64,000 bases of DNA from positions 1-64,000 of the forward strand of contig JAJDAT010000020.1 of assembly GCA_029261715.1 (NCBI GenBank), written 5' to 3'. A program made the position numbers and the translations under genes. Below the pieces are notes generated by a model, which made no database searches, was not told where the DNA came from, and saw only the letters and a program-made list of their open reading frames with translations. The stretch comes from Nitrospinia bacterium (GTDB taxonomy: Bacteria > Nitrospinota > Nitrospinia > Nitrospinales > JAJDAT01). Positions 44,873 through 54,309 of this stretch are shown here, piece by piece. Within the stretch, counting starts at the first letter, position 1. Every line of letters begins with the position of its first letter.

Positions 44873-46162
44873 TTGATTTCCCGTTACACTCTTCCTGAAA
44901 TGGGAGCCATTTGGGAACCTAAAAATAAATTTGATATTTGGCTTAAAATTGAAGTTGCCGCTTGTGAAGCATGGGCTGATTTGGGAGAAATCCCCAGGGA
45001 AGCTCTTGGAGAAATTCAGAAGAAAGCCGATTTCAATATTCAGCGAATTGATGAAATTGAAAAAGAAACGAGGCATGATGTCATTGCATTTACTACTTGT
45101 GTCTCAGAATATGTTGGCCCTGCCTCGCGTTATATACATTTAGGGTTGACGTCTTCGGATGTAGTTGACACTGCTTTTGGAGTTCAACTAAAACAAGCTT
45201 CTGGATTGATAATTAAAAAACTAGAAGGTTTTCGAGATATCTTAAAGAAGCAAGCTCATAATTATAAAGATACGGTGACTATTGGTCGTTCACATGGAAT
45301 TCACGGAGAACCGACAACTTTTGGATTAAAACTTGCGAATTGGTACTCGGAAGTATGCCGCAATTTACAAAGGATGAAACGAGCTAAAGATACCATTTCC
45401 ACTGGGCAAATTTCAGGGGCAGTAGGAACCTTTGCTAATATTCCACCGACAGTAGAGGCGTATGTTTGTAAAAAATTAGGATTAAAGCCAGCTGCGATTT
45501 CCAGCCAGATTATTCAAAGAGATCGTCACGCCGAGTTTTTTTCCACTCTTGCTATTATTGCAAGCTCTTTAGATAAGTTTGCGGTGGAGATTAGACATTT
45601 ACAAAGGACTGAAGTGTTGGAGGCTGAGGAATACTTTTCTGCGGGGCAAAAAGGTTCTTCTGCAATGCCTCATAAAAGAAACCCCGTCGTTTCAGAACAG
45701 ATGAGTGGTTTAGCTCGCATAATTAGGGGAAATGCGTCAGCTGCATTAGAAAATGTTCCTCTTTGGCACGAGCGCGATATTAGCCATTCTTCGGTAGAAA
45801 GAGTTATTGGACCTGATAGCTGTATTTTGGTTCATTATATGTTGACCAAAATGACTCAGTTGATAGAAAGATTAATTGTGTATCCAGAAAATATGCGAAA
45901 AAACCTCGAAAAAACAGGGGGATTGATATTTTCTCAATATATATTACTTGCCTTAACTCGCAAGGGAGTTTCTAGAGAAGAAGCTTATAAAATAGTACAG
46001 AAAAATGCTATGGCCACTTGGGAAAAAGGCGGTAGCTTTTTATCCAGGTTAAAAAAAGATAAAGATATTAAGAAGTATTTATCGGCTAAAGAATTAGAGA
46101 AATCTTTCAATTTAAATTATCACTTAAAAAATGTAGATACAATTTTTCAACGCGTTTTTTAA
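44873..46162 (+). CDS. purB: Adenylosuccinate lyase
   Basis: 429 residues. The start is TTG at 44873, seven bases after AGGAGG. Motifs are TSSDVVDTA, GRSHGIHGEPTTFGLKLANW (catalytic His) and the flexible signature loop GSSAMPHKRNP with the catalytic Ser. The enzyme acts twice in purine synthesis, splitting fumarate from SAICAR and from adenylosuccinate. purC follows 24 bp later, forming a purine pair whose product is purB's substrate. Confidence 0.95.
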   Translation: MISRYTLPEMGAIWEPKNKFDIWLKIEVAACEAWADLGEIPREALGEIQKKADFNIQRIDEIEKETRHDVIAFTTCVSEYVGPASRYIHLGLTSSDVVDTAFGVQLKQASGLIIKKLEGFRDILKKQAHNYKDTVTIGRSHGIHGEPTTFGLKLANWYSEVCRNLQRMKRAKDTISTGQISGAVGTFANIPPTVEAYVCKKLGLKPAAISSQIIQRDRHAEFFSTLAIIASSLDKFAVEIRHLQRTEVLEAEEYFSAGQKGSSAMPHKRNPVVSEQMSGLARIIRGNASAALENVPLWHERDISHSSVERVIGPDSCILVHYMLTKMTQLIERLIVYPENMRKNLEKTGGLIFSQYILLALTRKGVSREEAYKIVQKNAMATWEKGGSFLSRLKKDKDIKKYLSAKELEKSFNLNYHLKNVDTIFQRVF

Positions 46163-46186
46163 AAGCTCAAAATTAATGGAGGAAAG

Positions 46187-47089
46187 GTGAATAAAACACT
46201 AATTTATTCGGGTTCAGTAAAAGACGTTTATAAAGTTGAAGATGGGATTTGTGAATTTGATTTCACAGATAAAGTTTCAGTATTTGATAAACCCATTGGT
46301 AACGCCATTCCTGGAAAAGGCGAGACACTTTGTGATTTAGCGTGTTTTTGGTTCGACGTATTAAAAGATCTAAATATTGGCTGTCATTTTATTGAACGTA
46401 CAGGCCCCAAAACAATGCGCGTAAAAGAGGTTCAAATTATCCGAGATTATTCAAAAATCATTGACGGAAAAACAAACCATTTAATTCCGTTGGAATTTAT
46501 TCTTAGGCATTATGTTGTAGGTAGTTTTCATGATCGCATACTTAAAGGCAAAATAGAGCCTGAGAGCTTAGGCGTTTCTGAAGTTCCATATGGAATGGAG
46601 TTATTGGAGCCTTATTTTGAGACTAGCACCAAATTGGAGGCTCATGATAGATTGCTTTCAAATGGAGAAGCCCTAGAAATTGCTAGGATGGAACAAGATC
46701 GATTGGATGAAATTGAAGATATCTGCATTAGGATAGATGATGCTATGGAAGAGCGATTGGAATCTTCTAACCTAGTTCATGTGGATGGGAAAAAAGAGTT
46801 TGGATATGATACAGAAGGACAATTAATGATAGTTGATGTCTTTGGGACTCCTGATGAAGATAGGTATTGGGACAAAAAACGCTATTTAGAAAATGGGGAG
46901 CACATCGAGCTGAGTAAAGAAGCGGTAAGAACGCATTATCGTAAAACAGGTTACAAAGAAGAGTTGGAAGCTGCTCGCCAAGCAAAATCAGAAGAACCTC
47001 CAATCCCTGATATGCCCAATGACTTGGTCAATGAAGTTTCAGAGATTTATAAATCTATAGCTGGGGAAATCTTAAAAGCGACAAATTAA
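46187..47089 (+). CDS. purC: Phosphoribosylaminoimidazole-succinocarboxamide synthase
   Basis: 300 residues, GTG start. GGAGG lies four bases upstream, a short but usable spacing. Motifs are IYSGSVKDVYKVEDG (glycine-rich ATP loop), FSVFDKPIGNAIPGKG-like FTDKVSVFDKPIG, RTGPKTMRVKEV and a late KEFGYDTEGQLMIVDVFGTPDEDRY segment with the Mg-binding Asp. It makes SAICAR from CAIR and aspartate, the step before purB. A hairpin covers the stop codon. Confidence 0.95.
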   Translation: MNKTLIYSGSVKDVYKVEDGICEFDFTDKVSVFDKPIGNAIPGKGETLCDLACFWFDVLKDLNIGCHFIERTGPKTMRVKEVQIIRDYSKIIDGKTNHLIPLEFILRHYVVGSFHDRILKGKIEPESLGVSEVPYGMELLEPYFETSTKLEAHDRLLSNGEALEIARMEQDRLDEIEDICIRIDDAMEERLESSNLVHVDGKKEFGYDTEGQLMIVDVFGTPDEDRYWDKKRYLENGEHIELSKEAVRTHYRKTGYKEELEAARQAKSEEPPIPDMPNDLVNEVSEIYKSIAGEILKATN

Positions 47090-47102
47090 ACTTATTTGTC
47101 GC
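47078..47102 (+). terminator. Hairpin at the end of purC
   Basis: GCGACAAAT (47078-47086) and ATTTGTCGC (47094-47102) form a 9-bp stem that includes the last codons and stop of purC. No T-run follows directly. A second hairpin, AATCCCCC (47142-47149) with GGGGGATT (47170-47177), lies further on, between convergent genes. Together they probably end purC and the opposing kinase transcript. Confidence 0.55.
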
Positions 47103-47221
47103 TTAGGTTTTGCGCGCAACCGTTTTGCATAAGACTCCCATAATCCCCCAAATAATTTCACCGGTTAAGGGGGGATTGAGCGAGTTTTAGAAGATGCGTA
47201 GCTTTAATTTATTAATAGAAG

Positions 47222-48709
47222 CTAATCTTTTACAAATAGAGGTAGCCAGAGTTTTACTTTTGAACCTTCATTTTTCTTACTTGAAATTTCGACCCCCCCT
47301 TGATGTTGATTCATTATTTCTTTTACTATTGGTAATCCCAATCCAACGCCAAAGCTTTTCGTGCTGTATAGAGGAGTGAAAATATTATTAAATTCTTCTT
47401 CGGGGATTCCCAACGCAGTATCTATAAAAAAGATTTCTAATGTATTTGAATTTAAAATGGTGTTTACATTTAAGTTTAATCCGCTAATTGTTTCGCCTTT
47501 TTTGTCAGTTTGGGATTTTTTTTCAGAAAGCGCTTGAAGCGCATTTTCTATAACATTGATGATAGCTCTTCGAAGTCTTTCTTTATAAATTAAAACCGAA
47601 ACCCCCGAATTAAAGCTTTCCTTAACGGAAAAGTCACTATCAAGTTTTTGTTCATTAAGAATTTCATTTAAAAGCTTATCGATTTGAACCCATTCCTTTT
47701 TTGGCGAGTGGGGTCTAGCAAAGTCGAGTAGCTCTTCTATTATACTGTTGCAACGAACGATGTTTCGTTCAACCATTTCTAAAAGACTATGACTGTTTCC
47801 GTCGTTTTTAGGTATAGAGTAGGATATTGAAAATATAACGTTTCGGATTGTTCCTAAAGGATTTCTCAATTCATGAGCGACTTTTGCCGATAGTTCCCCT
47901 AATAAAGCTAATCTCTCTTTTTGAACTAGCTCTTTTTGAGCAGTTTTTAATTTCTCAGTTCGTTCTTCAACAAGTTGTTCTAAGTTATCGCGATATTGCC
48001 TAAGCTCTAGATTACCTTTTTGGATTTGGGAGAGCATATCGTTAAAACCGTCAAAAAGAGTCCCCAACTCGTCTTTACTGTCGCGATGAACTCGAATTGC
48101 GTAGTCCGATTTTGTTGCGACTAATTTTGCGGTATTAGTCAATGAAAGGATAGGATCTGAGATAACTCTTTGTACTCTTATTGAAAAAAAGAATGAAAAT
48201 AACAGGGCAATGAACATGACCAAACCAACAAAAACTAAATATTTATCTCTTTGTATTTGAAGATTTTTTAAATGAGAGTAAAGATATATGCTGCCAATTT
48301 TTTCTCCCTTTAAAGTAATTGGACGAAATATTTCAACGTGGTCGTCGGCGACGATATGGCCAATTTTTATTAATTCTAGACTTGGAAATGGTTCTTTTTT
48401 TATTCGAGAATAGGAGGCAAAGGGAGTTCCATGTTCGTCATAAAGAGCGACAAAAAGAATTTGAGGTTCTTCTTTGACATAGGACAAGGTGTTTTTTGCT
48501 GTGATTGGATCACCAAATTCTAATGCGGATCTGCTGTTTGCGCCGACAACTCCAGTCAATGTGCTGAGGTTGTTGACCAAATTTGTTTTGAATGTTTGGG
48601 TATCTTTTATAATGAAGAAAAAGCTTGAGAACAATAAAGTTAAAAATGTTGTTCCCAAAAGGATAATAGTAAGTTTGGCTCTAATTCGGAGATCTTTTAA
48701 AATTTGCAT
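47222..48709 (-). CDS. CHASE8-type sensor histidine kinase
   Basis: 495 residues. Transmembrane helix at 13-34, periplasmic domain 35-150, second helix about 158-177, HAMP 178-235, coiled coil, HisKA with His279 (VAHELRNPLGTIRN) and HATPase (DTALGIPEEEF, GVGLGLPIVKE). The periplasmic pattern (ANSRSALEFGDPITAKNTL, EPQILFVALYDEHGTPFASY) matches CHASE8, the domain found in the diguanylate cyclase YfiN. The gene upstream, 10 bp away, is a YfiR-like periplasmic protein, the known CHASE8 partner. No response regulator is adjacent. The output is a kinase where YfiN has a GGDEF domain. Confidence 0.8.
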   Translation of the reverse strand: MQILKDLRIRAKLTIILLGTTFLTLLFSSFFFIIKDTQTFKTNLVNNLSTLTGVVGANSRSALEFGDPITAKNTLSYVKEEPQILFVALYDEHGTPFASYSRIKKEPFPSLELIKIGHIVADDHVEIFRPITLKGEKIGSIYLYSHLKNLQIQRDKYLVFVGLVMFIALLFSFFFSIRVQRVISDPILSLTNTAKLVATKSDYAIRVHRDSKDELGTLFDGFNDMLSQIQKGNLELRQYRDNLEQLVEERTEKLKTAQKELVQKERLALLGELSAKVAHELRNPLGTIRNVIFSISYSIPKNDGNSHSLLEMVERNIVRCNSIIEELLDFARPHSPKKEWVQIDKLLNEILNEQKLDSDFSVKESFNSGVSVLIYKERLRRAIINVIENALQALSEKKSQTDKKGETISGLNLNVNTILNSNTLEIFFIDTALGIPEEEFNNIFTPLYSTKSFGVGLGLPIVKEIMNQHQGGVEISSKKNEGSKVKLWLPLFVKD

Positions 48710-48719
48710 ATTAATCTCC

Positions 48720-49319
48720 TCATTTGGGAATTCCCAATTTTAAAAGCTCAGAACTAATCCATAACCCTCCTTGTTCGACAGCTTTTCGGTTGATTTGAAA
48801 ACGAATTTTATTTTTTTTCTCTCCTCTTATAACAAAATTAATACCGGCGCCTTGGTATATCAAACCATCTTCTTCTGTTACGACTAGAATAGGGGTTCTA
48901 CCGATAATTCTTAATAGAGATTTAAGAAAACTTCCGTACGGTTTAGGTATGAATAAGATATGGCATTTTTGAAGACTGTCGCTTGGCGGATTTTCTTTAA
49001 TAACTAAATCCGCTCCTTTAAACTTTCTTTTTTTTGCTAAGTTATTAAGGATATTTCCAAAAGGATTTTCCCCAAAAAGACATAGATTAAATCTACCATT
49101 GTCTTTAATTTTTGATTTTTCTTCCGGCCAGTCGATAAATTTTGTGAAGCTATACAGAAAACCCGCCTTAACCACGTATTCATTAAAATCCTCATTTCTT
49201 GTTTCTGCCAGCGCCGAAACTGAGAGAATAAAGAAAAATATAGCTATCAATGCCACAACAAAGACATTTTTGACTTTGGTGTTGTAAAGGTAACGTATAT
49301 TTATTGGGTTTTGATCCAT
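48720..49319 (-). CDS. YfiR-like (DUF4154) periplasmic regulator
   Basis: 199 residues. Long basic N-terminus with a hydrophobic signal segment ending VSALAE. The mature protein begins YVVKAGFLYSFTKFIDWPEE, the YfiR/DUF4154 hallmark, then FNLCLFGENPFGNILN, CHILFIPKPYG and GAGINFVIRGEKKNKIRFQI. In Pseudomonas, YfiR binds the CHASE8 domain of YfiN and keeps it off until envelope or redox stress releases it. Here the neighbour 10 bp downstream is a CHASE8 histidine kinase, so YfiR likely controls that kinase. The exact start is uncertain, as no ribosome-binding site is clear. Confidence 0.8.
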   Translation of the reverse strand: MDQNPINIRYLYNTKVKNVFVVALIAIFFFILSVSALAETRNEDFNEYVVKAGFLYSFTKFIDWPEEKSKIKDNGRFNLCLFGENPFGNILNNLAKKRKFKGADLVIKENPPSDSLQKCHILFIPKPYGSFLKSLLRIIGRTPILVVTEEDGLIYQGAGINFVIRGEKKNKIRFQINRKAVEQGGLWISSELLKLGIPK

Positions 49320-50061
49320 TGAAAAAATTACGAAGATCGAAGAGAGTTAATTTTGTATTTCATTTAAACTAAAACTTTACTGAAATCTTGATAAGAAAAT
49401 TAACGCGAGTTCTGTTTACTTTCGGGTATTAAAATAATTTGCGTCTGGCGTATTTTGTAAGATAAAAAATTCTGGTTACAGATAATTTTTAGGATGGTAA
49501 CCTTTGTAAAATATTCTTTAACCGATTAATAGTTTAGTCTAATTTAGGCAAATTCTTTAGTAAATCTAACAAGTTCACTAAGCTATTTTAAGATTTTTTG
49601 TATTGAATTTTAATAGCTACTTCCTTGGTAGCTAGCTTTAAAAAATTAATAAAAAATTTTACTTTTACCGATTTTAGAGGAAGAGTTTCAAAGCGTAATT
49701 ATAAAAATAAAAGCTCTATGGTTCTTTAGATAATAAAATCGTCGAGGAAACTTAGGAAAACTAAAGCTATTAAATCATTGATAAAAAATGATTTGTCCTC
49801 TATGTAAAATAAAAGCTGAAGTTTTGCGAAGACTTTCGAAAATAAAACCCAAAGTTCTTGTTTGGTAAAGTTTTAACCTTTTTCATAATTATAACGGATA
49901 AGTTTAATTTGATTTTTCAAAGTGATCTAAAGGTTTTAAAATCAAATGGATAAAAATATTGATGGAGTTTTTAAAAGTTTGATTTCGTTACAAGAAATTT
50001 TTTTTTTGGAGAACTAATTGTTTTAAAAGAGATAAAATATCGGAGGGAGTGGGTTTTTTAG
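49320..50061. other. 742-bp intergenic region
   Basis: The longest gene-free stretch, very AT-rich. A 7-bp inverted repeat, TAGCTAC (49614-49620) and GTAGCTA (49628-49634), is the only clear hairpin; no T-run follows. A 26-codon frame at 49788-49868 (MICPLCKIKAEV) is too short to support. It separates two minus-strand operons, so it should hold the promoter for the YfiR gene and the end of the BatA-like gene. Confidence 0.4.
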
Positions 50062-52203
50062 TTATTCTCTTCGGAGAAGCAAACCTTCTAGGCAAAGAGC
50101 AAAAGCTGCCATTAATAATAATGGCATAGCTAAAGGAGTCGCGGCTGAATTAGTAGGTTGTTCTAGCTCATTGTAATTTTTAATCAAAACTAGGTTTGCC
50201 AAGGGTAATATTGTTTTGATTTCATTTTCGGTAATATTTTCCGATTGAGATTCTCGTGAGTCAATATTAACCGAGAAAGTTCCTACTAACTCCGCTTCAG
50301 GAGGGAGGTTGGGATAATTTATAGAATTTTTTTGTGGTAGATTAGTAGATTTAGGATTTGAGAAAATTCGATAAATTCCAGGCCGAAAAGTATTCGGAAA
50401 CCCATCTTCAGGGTTTTTAAAATAGTGTGTTTTATTATCAGGAGATTGTATCCAATAATTTTGATCTAGATTTCCCTTCCAGAAAAAAGGAGTTCCTGGT
50501 AAAAGATTCCCTTGAGAAAAAGTGTCGAGGCTATGGGCGGCATATTTAACCCACCTTTGAATCCAGGGCAAAAAAGTAGGTTGAATTGGAAAGTCATTCC
50601 AATCGCGATCTGCTGTTGAAACAAATAAAATCACTTTTCCTTTTCCGAATTGAGTTTCGACTGCGGCGGCAGTTCCATCTGAAAATCTAAGTGGAATTTT
50701 GAAATTTGCATCAATTCGTGGTTCTACTTTGAAAAATGAATTAAATTTTATGGCTTCCATTTCGCGTACTATTTTTTCTTCAAACCCTTTTAAAACAGGA
50801 TGGTCTGTTTTTTTGAAGGATAACTTGAATTGGTCTTTGGGATTTAGAGCTTGATTAATATTTTGGATTACTACTGGAAGCAAGTTTCCTAACTTTTCAT
50901 TATAAAACTTCGGTTCTACCTGATCTCCAAGGGAGATAAATAAGGAGCCTCCGGCGTTAACAAATTGTTCTAACTCAAATTCGTAACCAGGCGGCAGTTC
51001 CCGAACGTTACATAAAAAGATAACGGAGAAATTTTGTAAATCTCTTGAAGGTAATTCTTCTAAGGTAGAAACTGAAGGTTCGATGTCAGAATGCGAACCA
51101 TAAAATGGATTTAAAGCGCGCTCTAAATAAAATGTTTCACTTTGAGTGGCGACAGTTTTTGGATCTCCATCTACTGCTAATACTGGAATTTTTTGGTTTG
51201 ATCGATATGCAAAAAAATTTCGATTATCAGCTATTAAAGCATCGTCTTCTAATTCGACAAAACCAATGGAGGGCTCTATGCCAAATTGTGGAAATGAAAA
51301 TTCTTTAATTGCAGTTGAATTTGCATCTATATGAATTGAGCTTTCTGAAATAACTTTGCCGTTAACGTGTAATCCTACCGAAAGTTTTTCAATTGATTTT
51401 TTTTCTGATAAATTGACGATTTTTGTTTTTACTCTTACAAACTTAGAATTGGTCAAAAATTCTTGCCGGGTTTCTAAATTATTGATAGCGGCTTTGTTAA
51501 TGCCTTTCCTTAAAAAATTTAAATCAAATATTGTTGTTGTTACAGAATTCAACCTATCGTTAATATCTGAAAACTTTGAGTCATCCCAAGCATTTTTATC
51601 TCCATCAGTAATAACGTATATTCGTTTTTCTTTAAGTTTGGAAGATTCTAGAGCTTCCATAGCTGTGGAAAAGGATGAACCAATATCTGCATTTAAGAAT
51701 GAAGGTTGAGTAAACTTTAATTTCTTTAAAAGAGTTTTTGAATTATCCCCGCTTCCTTCTACAAGTTTATCAGGATCAGACGTAAGTATGAGATAAGTGG
51801 AACTTCCTTCTGCAAGTTGATCAATTATTTTAGAAGCTGCGTCTATAGCATACTTAAATACGTTACTTTTCTCTGATTTCCATCCCATACTATAGGAGTC
51901 GTCTATAATTATTGCGTTTGCTGAAGGAGTTGTGGGTAAGGAAGAGTTTGAAGTTCCTAAAGAATATAATGGATGAGCTAAACCTAGGCTAAGAAAAGCG
52001 ATGGCTAAACATCGCAATAAAAGAAGGAGGAGCTTATTGGGTTGTGATCTTTTTATTGAACGTTTTTGCGATTGCATTAGCAAATAAACGGCGGAAAACT
52101 TTATATGGGTTTGTTGACGTCGCGTTAGCAGGTGAATCAATACTGGGATGGAAGCGGCAAGTAGTCCAAATAAAAAAATAGGAGATGAAAAGTTAAGAGC
52201 CAT
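50062..52203 (-). CDS. BatA-like membrane protein with von Willebrand A-type domain
   Basis: 713 residues. N-terminal BatA region with two hydrophobic segments (MALNFSSPIFLFGLLAASIPVLIHLLTRR), a second helix near 60-80, a VWA-like domain beginning AIIIDDSYSMGW (MIDAS DxSxS), a long periplasmic part with a glutamine-amidotransferase-like section (DGDPKTVATQSETFYLERAL) and a C-terminal transmembrane helix. Such proteins accompany DUF58 and MoxR ATPases in aerotolerance-type operons. DUF58 is the upstream neighbour, but no MoxR gene is here. Confidence 0.75.
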   Translation of the reverse strand: MALNFSSPIFLFGLLAASIPVLIHLLTRRQQTHIKFSAVYLLMQSQKRSIKRSQPNKLLLLLLRCLAIAFLSLGLAHPLYSLGTSNSSLPTTPSANAIIIDDSYSMGWKSEKSNVFKYAIDAASKIIDQLAEGSSTYLILTSDPDKLVEGSGDNSKTLLKKLKFTQPSFLNADIGSSFSTAMEALESSKLKEKRIYVITDGDKNAWDDSKFSDINDRLNSVTTTIFDLNFLRKGINKAAINNLETRQEFLTNSKFVRVKTKIVNLSEKKSIEKLSVGLHVNGKVISESSIHIDANSTAIKEFSFPQFGIEPSIGFVELEDDALIADNRNFFAYRSNQKIPVLAVDGDPKTVATQSETFYLERALNPFYGSHSDIEPSVSTLEELPSRDLQNFSVIFLCNVRELPPGYEFELEQFVNAGGSLFISLGDQVEPKFYNEKLGNLLPVVIQNINQALNPKDQFKLSFKKTDHPVLKGFEEKIVREMEAIKFNSFFKVEPRIDANFKIPLRFSDGTAAAVETQFGKGKVILFVSTADRDWNDFPIQPTFLPWIQRWVKYAAHSLDTFSQGNLLPGTPFFWKGNLDQNYWIQSPDNKTHYFKNPEDGFPNTFRPGIYRIFSNPKSTNLPQKNSINYPNLPPEAELVGTFSVNIDSRESQSENITENEIKTILPLANLVLIKNYNELEQPTNSAATPLAMPLLLMAAFALCLEGLLLRRE

Positions 52204-52312
52204 GGCTTAGCCTCAAAAAAATTACTAACTTATGTATTTCCCATTTTTTATTTTTCATCTGAAGTTCCGGTAGTGGAATAAGCTGAGGAATATTTTGGAT
52301 AAAAACCTATTT

Positions 52313-53233
52313 TCAAGATCTCCATTTTTGGAGGCTTTTTCTTTTTAGCAAATAGTAATTTAAACCCTGATCGAGAGACTTGGAAGTATCCAAAAAAACG
52401 TAATCTATACCTAATGTTTGAAAACTATTTTTAAATGAATCAATTTTTTCTGCTATTAAATTTTGGTATGCCTCGCGTATATCATGTGGGTCTAAACCTA
52501 TAGGAAGATCGTCTTCTAAAGACTCAAACACCACATCGCCTTCAAATGGTAGATGTAGTTCGTCTGGATGTAGAATGTGAAATAAAATTGTTTCTAGTCC
52601 GCGAGATGACAGTAATTTTAGACTTTTGATCAAGTCGTCTTCTCTAGCAAAAAAATCCGAAATTACGATTGCCAATCCGCGTCCTGAGATTCTCTCTGAA
52701 AGTGAATCGATTACTTGACCAAATCGAGTAATTCCCGAAGGAATTAAATTCTCTAAATCGTGAATAATATGTTGGAAATGAGAAGGTTTTGATCGTGGAG
52801 GAATATGAGATATTGTTTTATCGTTAAATGTTGTTAATCCAACGGCGTCGAATTGGTTTAAAATTAAATATGATAAAGCTCCTGCCAGGGTTCGTGCGTA
52901 TTCCATTTTATTAATGGCTGGGTTCTTTTTGTATGGAGACTCATACGCCATAGAGCCACTACCATCTAGCATAATCGTACACTTTAGGTTCGTTGACTGT
53001 TCGAATTGCTTAACGTGGTATTTATCTGTCTTCCCAACAGCTTTCCAGTCTATGTGGCGAATATCATCGCCAGGAGAATAAGTTTTATATTCCGCAAACT
53101 CTACGCTTGATCCTTTATGTGGACTTTTGTGTTGTCCTGATAAAAATCCCTCAACTAATGTTCTCGCTCTAATTTTTAGAGACGATGTTTTGGAAAGAAT
53201 TTCAGGGTCCATACTGGGGCTTATATCGGCCAT
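52313..53233 (-). CDS. DUF58 family protein
   Basis: 306 residues, soluble. The DUF58 core is YSPGDDIRHIDWKAVGKTDK followed by KQFEQSTNLKCTIMLDGSGSM (a VWA-like MIDAS). DUF58 proteins work with MoxR AAA ATPases in assembling or activating other proteins and often sit with BatA/BatB genes, as here (next gene, 109 bp on). The MoxR partner is not in this window. It probably shares the minus-strand transcript of the Mla block, with 154 bp to the preceding TPR gene. Confidence 0.85.
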   Translation of the reverse strand: MADISPSMDPEILSKTSSLKIRARTLVEGFLSGQHKSPHKGSSVEFAEYKTYSPGDDIRHIDWKAVGKTDKYHVKQFEQSTNLKCTIMLDGSGSMAYESPYKKNPAINKMEYARTLAGALSYLILNQFDAVGLTTFNDKTISHIPPRSKPSHFQHIIHDLENLIPSGITRFGQVIDSLSERISGRGLAIVISDFFAREDDLIKSLKLLSSRGLETILFHILHPDELHLPFEGDVVFESLEDDLPIGLDPHDIREAYQNLIAEKIDSFKNSFQTLGIDYVFLDTSKSLDQGLNYYLLKRKSLQKWRS

Positions 53234-53387
53234 TCAAAAATTACTCTTAAGTTTTATGCTTGTGAAGTTAAATTTAATTATAACAAAGATTCTAGGAGAG
53301 TTTTTTACAGAGGTATTAGAAAATTTAAGAAACGAGGGGTTTTTGCAAAAACCTAACAAAGATTAGGAGAGAATTAAAAAAATAAAA

Positions 53388-54308
53388 TCATCGCTTTCGA
53401 GCGATGGTATTTTTTGTTTCAATAGCTTGGATAGAATCTTTTTCGCGCTTGCTTAACTTTTGATAAACTTCTAAGAGAGCTCTTTGTACTGAAGGGTTAT
53501 TCCGATCCAGATCTAAAGCTGTCCAAAACCGTATAGCGGCTTGATTGAAATAACCGTTTTCTTTATATAAATCTCCCAGTTGAACCCAAATTTCAGGTTG
53601 ATCTGGTTTCAATAAAGAAACCCTTTCATACAAAGCAATGGCTTCCATAGGGTTTTCTCGGCGCTTTTCTTCCTTTGCGAGTTCTTCTAAATAGGTCGGT
53701 TCTTTTGGATTTAGCTCCGCAGCACGCTTTAAATGAATTTGAGCTTTGTCAAAGGCATTTTGCTTAATAAAGAATTTTCCTAATCGATAGTGGGTTGGTC
53801 CGTGTTTTTCATCAATCTCTAAAGCTTTTTTATAGAATTTTTCAGATTCGGAAAGTTTACCTAAACGTTCTAAATATTCTCCCAAAACGCTTGATGGGTT
53901 TGGGTTATCACTATCGGCTTCTACCGCAATTCTTAGCTGGCTTAACGCTTCTTCTGTCTTTCCTTGGTTCATGTATATAGCGGCAAGATTAATTCTACTG
54001 CCTGCGTCCTCACGGACGGCTAAAACTTTTTTATACAACTCTTCCGCTTTGGAGGTTTTTCCTTGATCTTGATATGTGACAGCTAGGTTATATGACGCAA
54101 AATGATCTTCAGGATGGGATATTAATGCGAGTTTATACTGTTCTATTGCTTTGCCGTATTCTCCCTGATCGTAAAAATCAACGCCACGGTTAAAGTGGCT
54201 TTCAATCGGAGCGGGAACTACAACGCATGCAGAAATCCAAATACTGGTGAAAAGTAAAAATAATATTTGGAAAAAATTTATTTTATGGAATTTTCTACGT
54301 TCATACAT
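53388..54308 (-). CDS. TPR lipoprotein downstream of mlaD
   Basis: 306 residues. Signal peptide with lipobox WISAC (Cys28). The mature part is almost all TPR, seven or so repeats beginning HFNRGVDFYDQGEYGKAIEQ. It starts one base after mlaD stops, so the two are coupled. A periplasmic, probably outer-membrane-anchored TPR protein in an Mla operon could act as a scaffold or substitute for the periplasmic lipid carrier MlaC, which is absent here. That is inference from position. Confidence 0.8.
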   Translation of the reverse strand: MYERRKFHKINFFQILFLLFTSIWISACVVVPAPIESHFNRGVDFYDQGEYGKAIEQYKLALISHPEDHFASYNLAVTYQDQGKTSKAEELYKKVLAVREDAGSRINLAAIYMNQGKTEEALSQLRIAVEADSDNPNPSSVLGEYLERLGKLSESEKFYKKALEIDEKHGPTHYRLGKFFIKQNAFDKAQIHLKRAAELNPKEPTYLEELAKEEKRRENPMEAIALYERVSLLKPDQPEIWVQLGDLYKENGYFNQAAIRFWTALDLDRNNPSVQRALLEVYQKLSKREKDSIQAIETKNTIARKR

Positions 54309-54309
54309 C

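Noticed and set aside
49788-49868. 26-codon frame with CPLC motif in the 742-bp gap
   Set aside because: No ribosome-binding site, very short, and a CxxC pair is easily met by chance.
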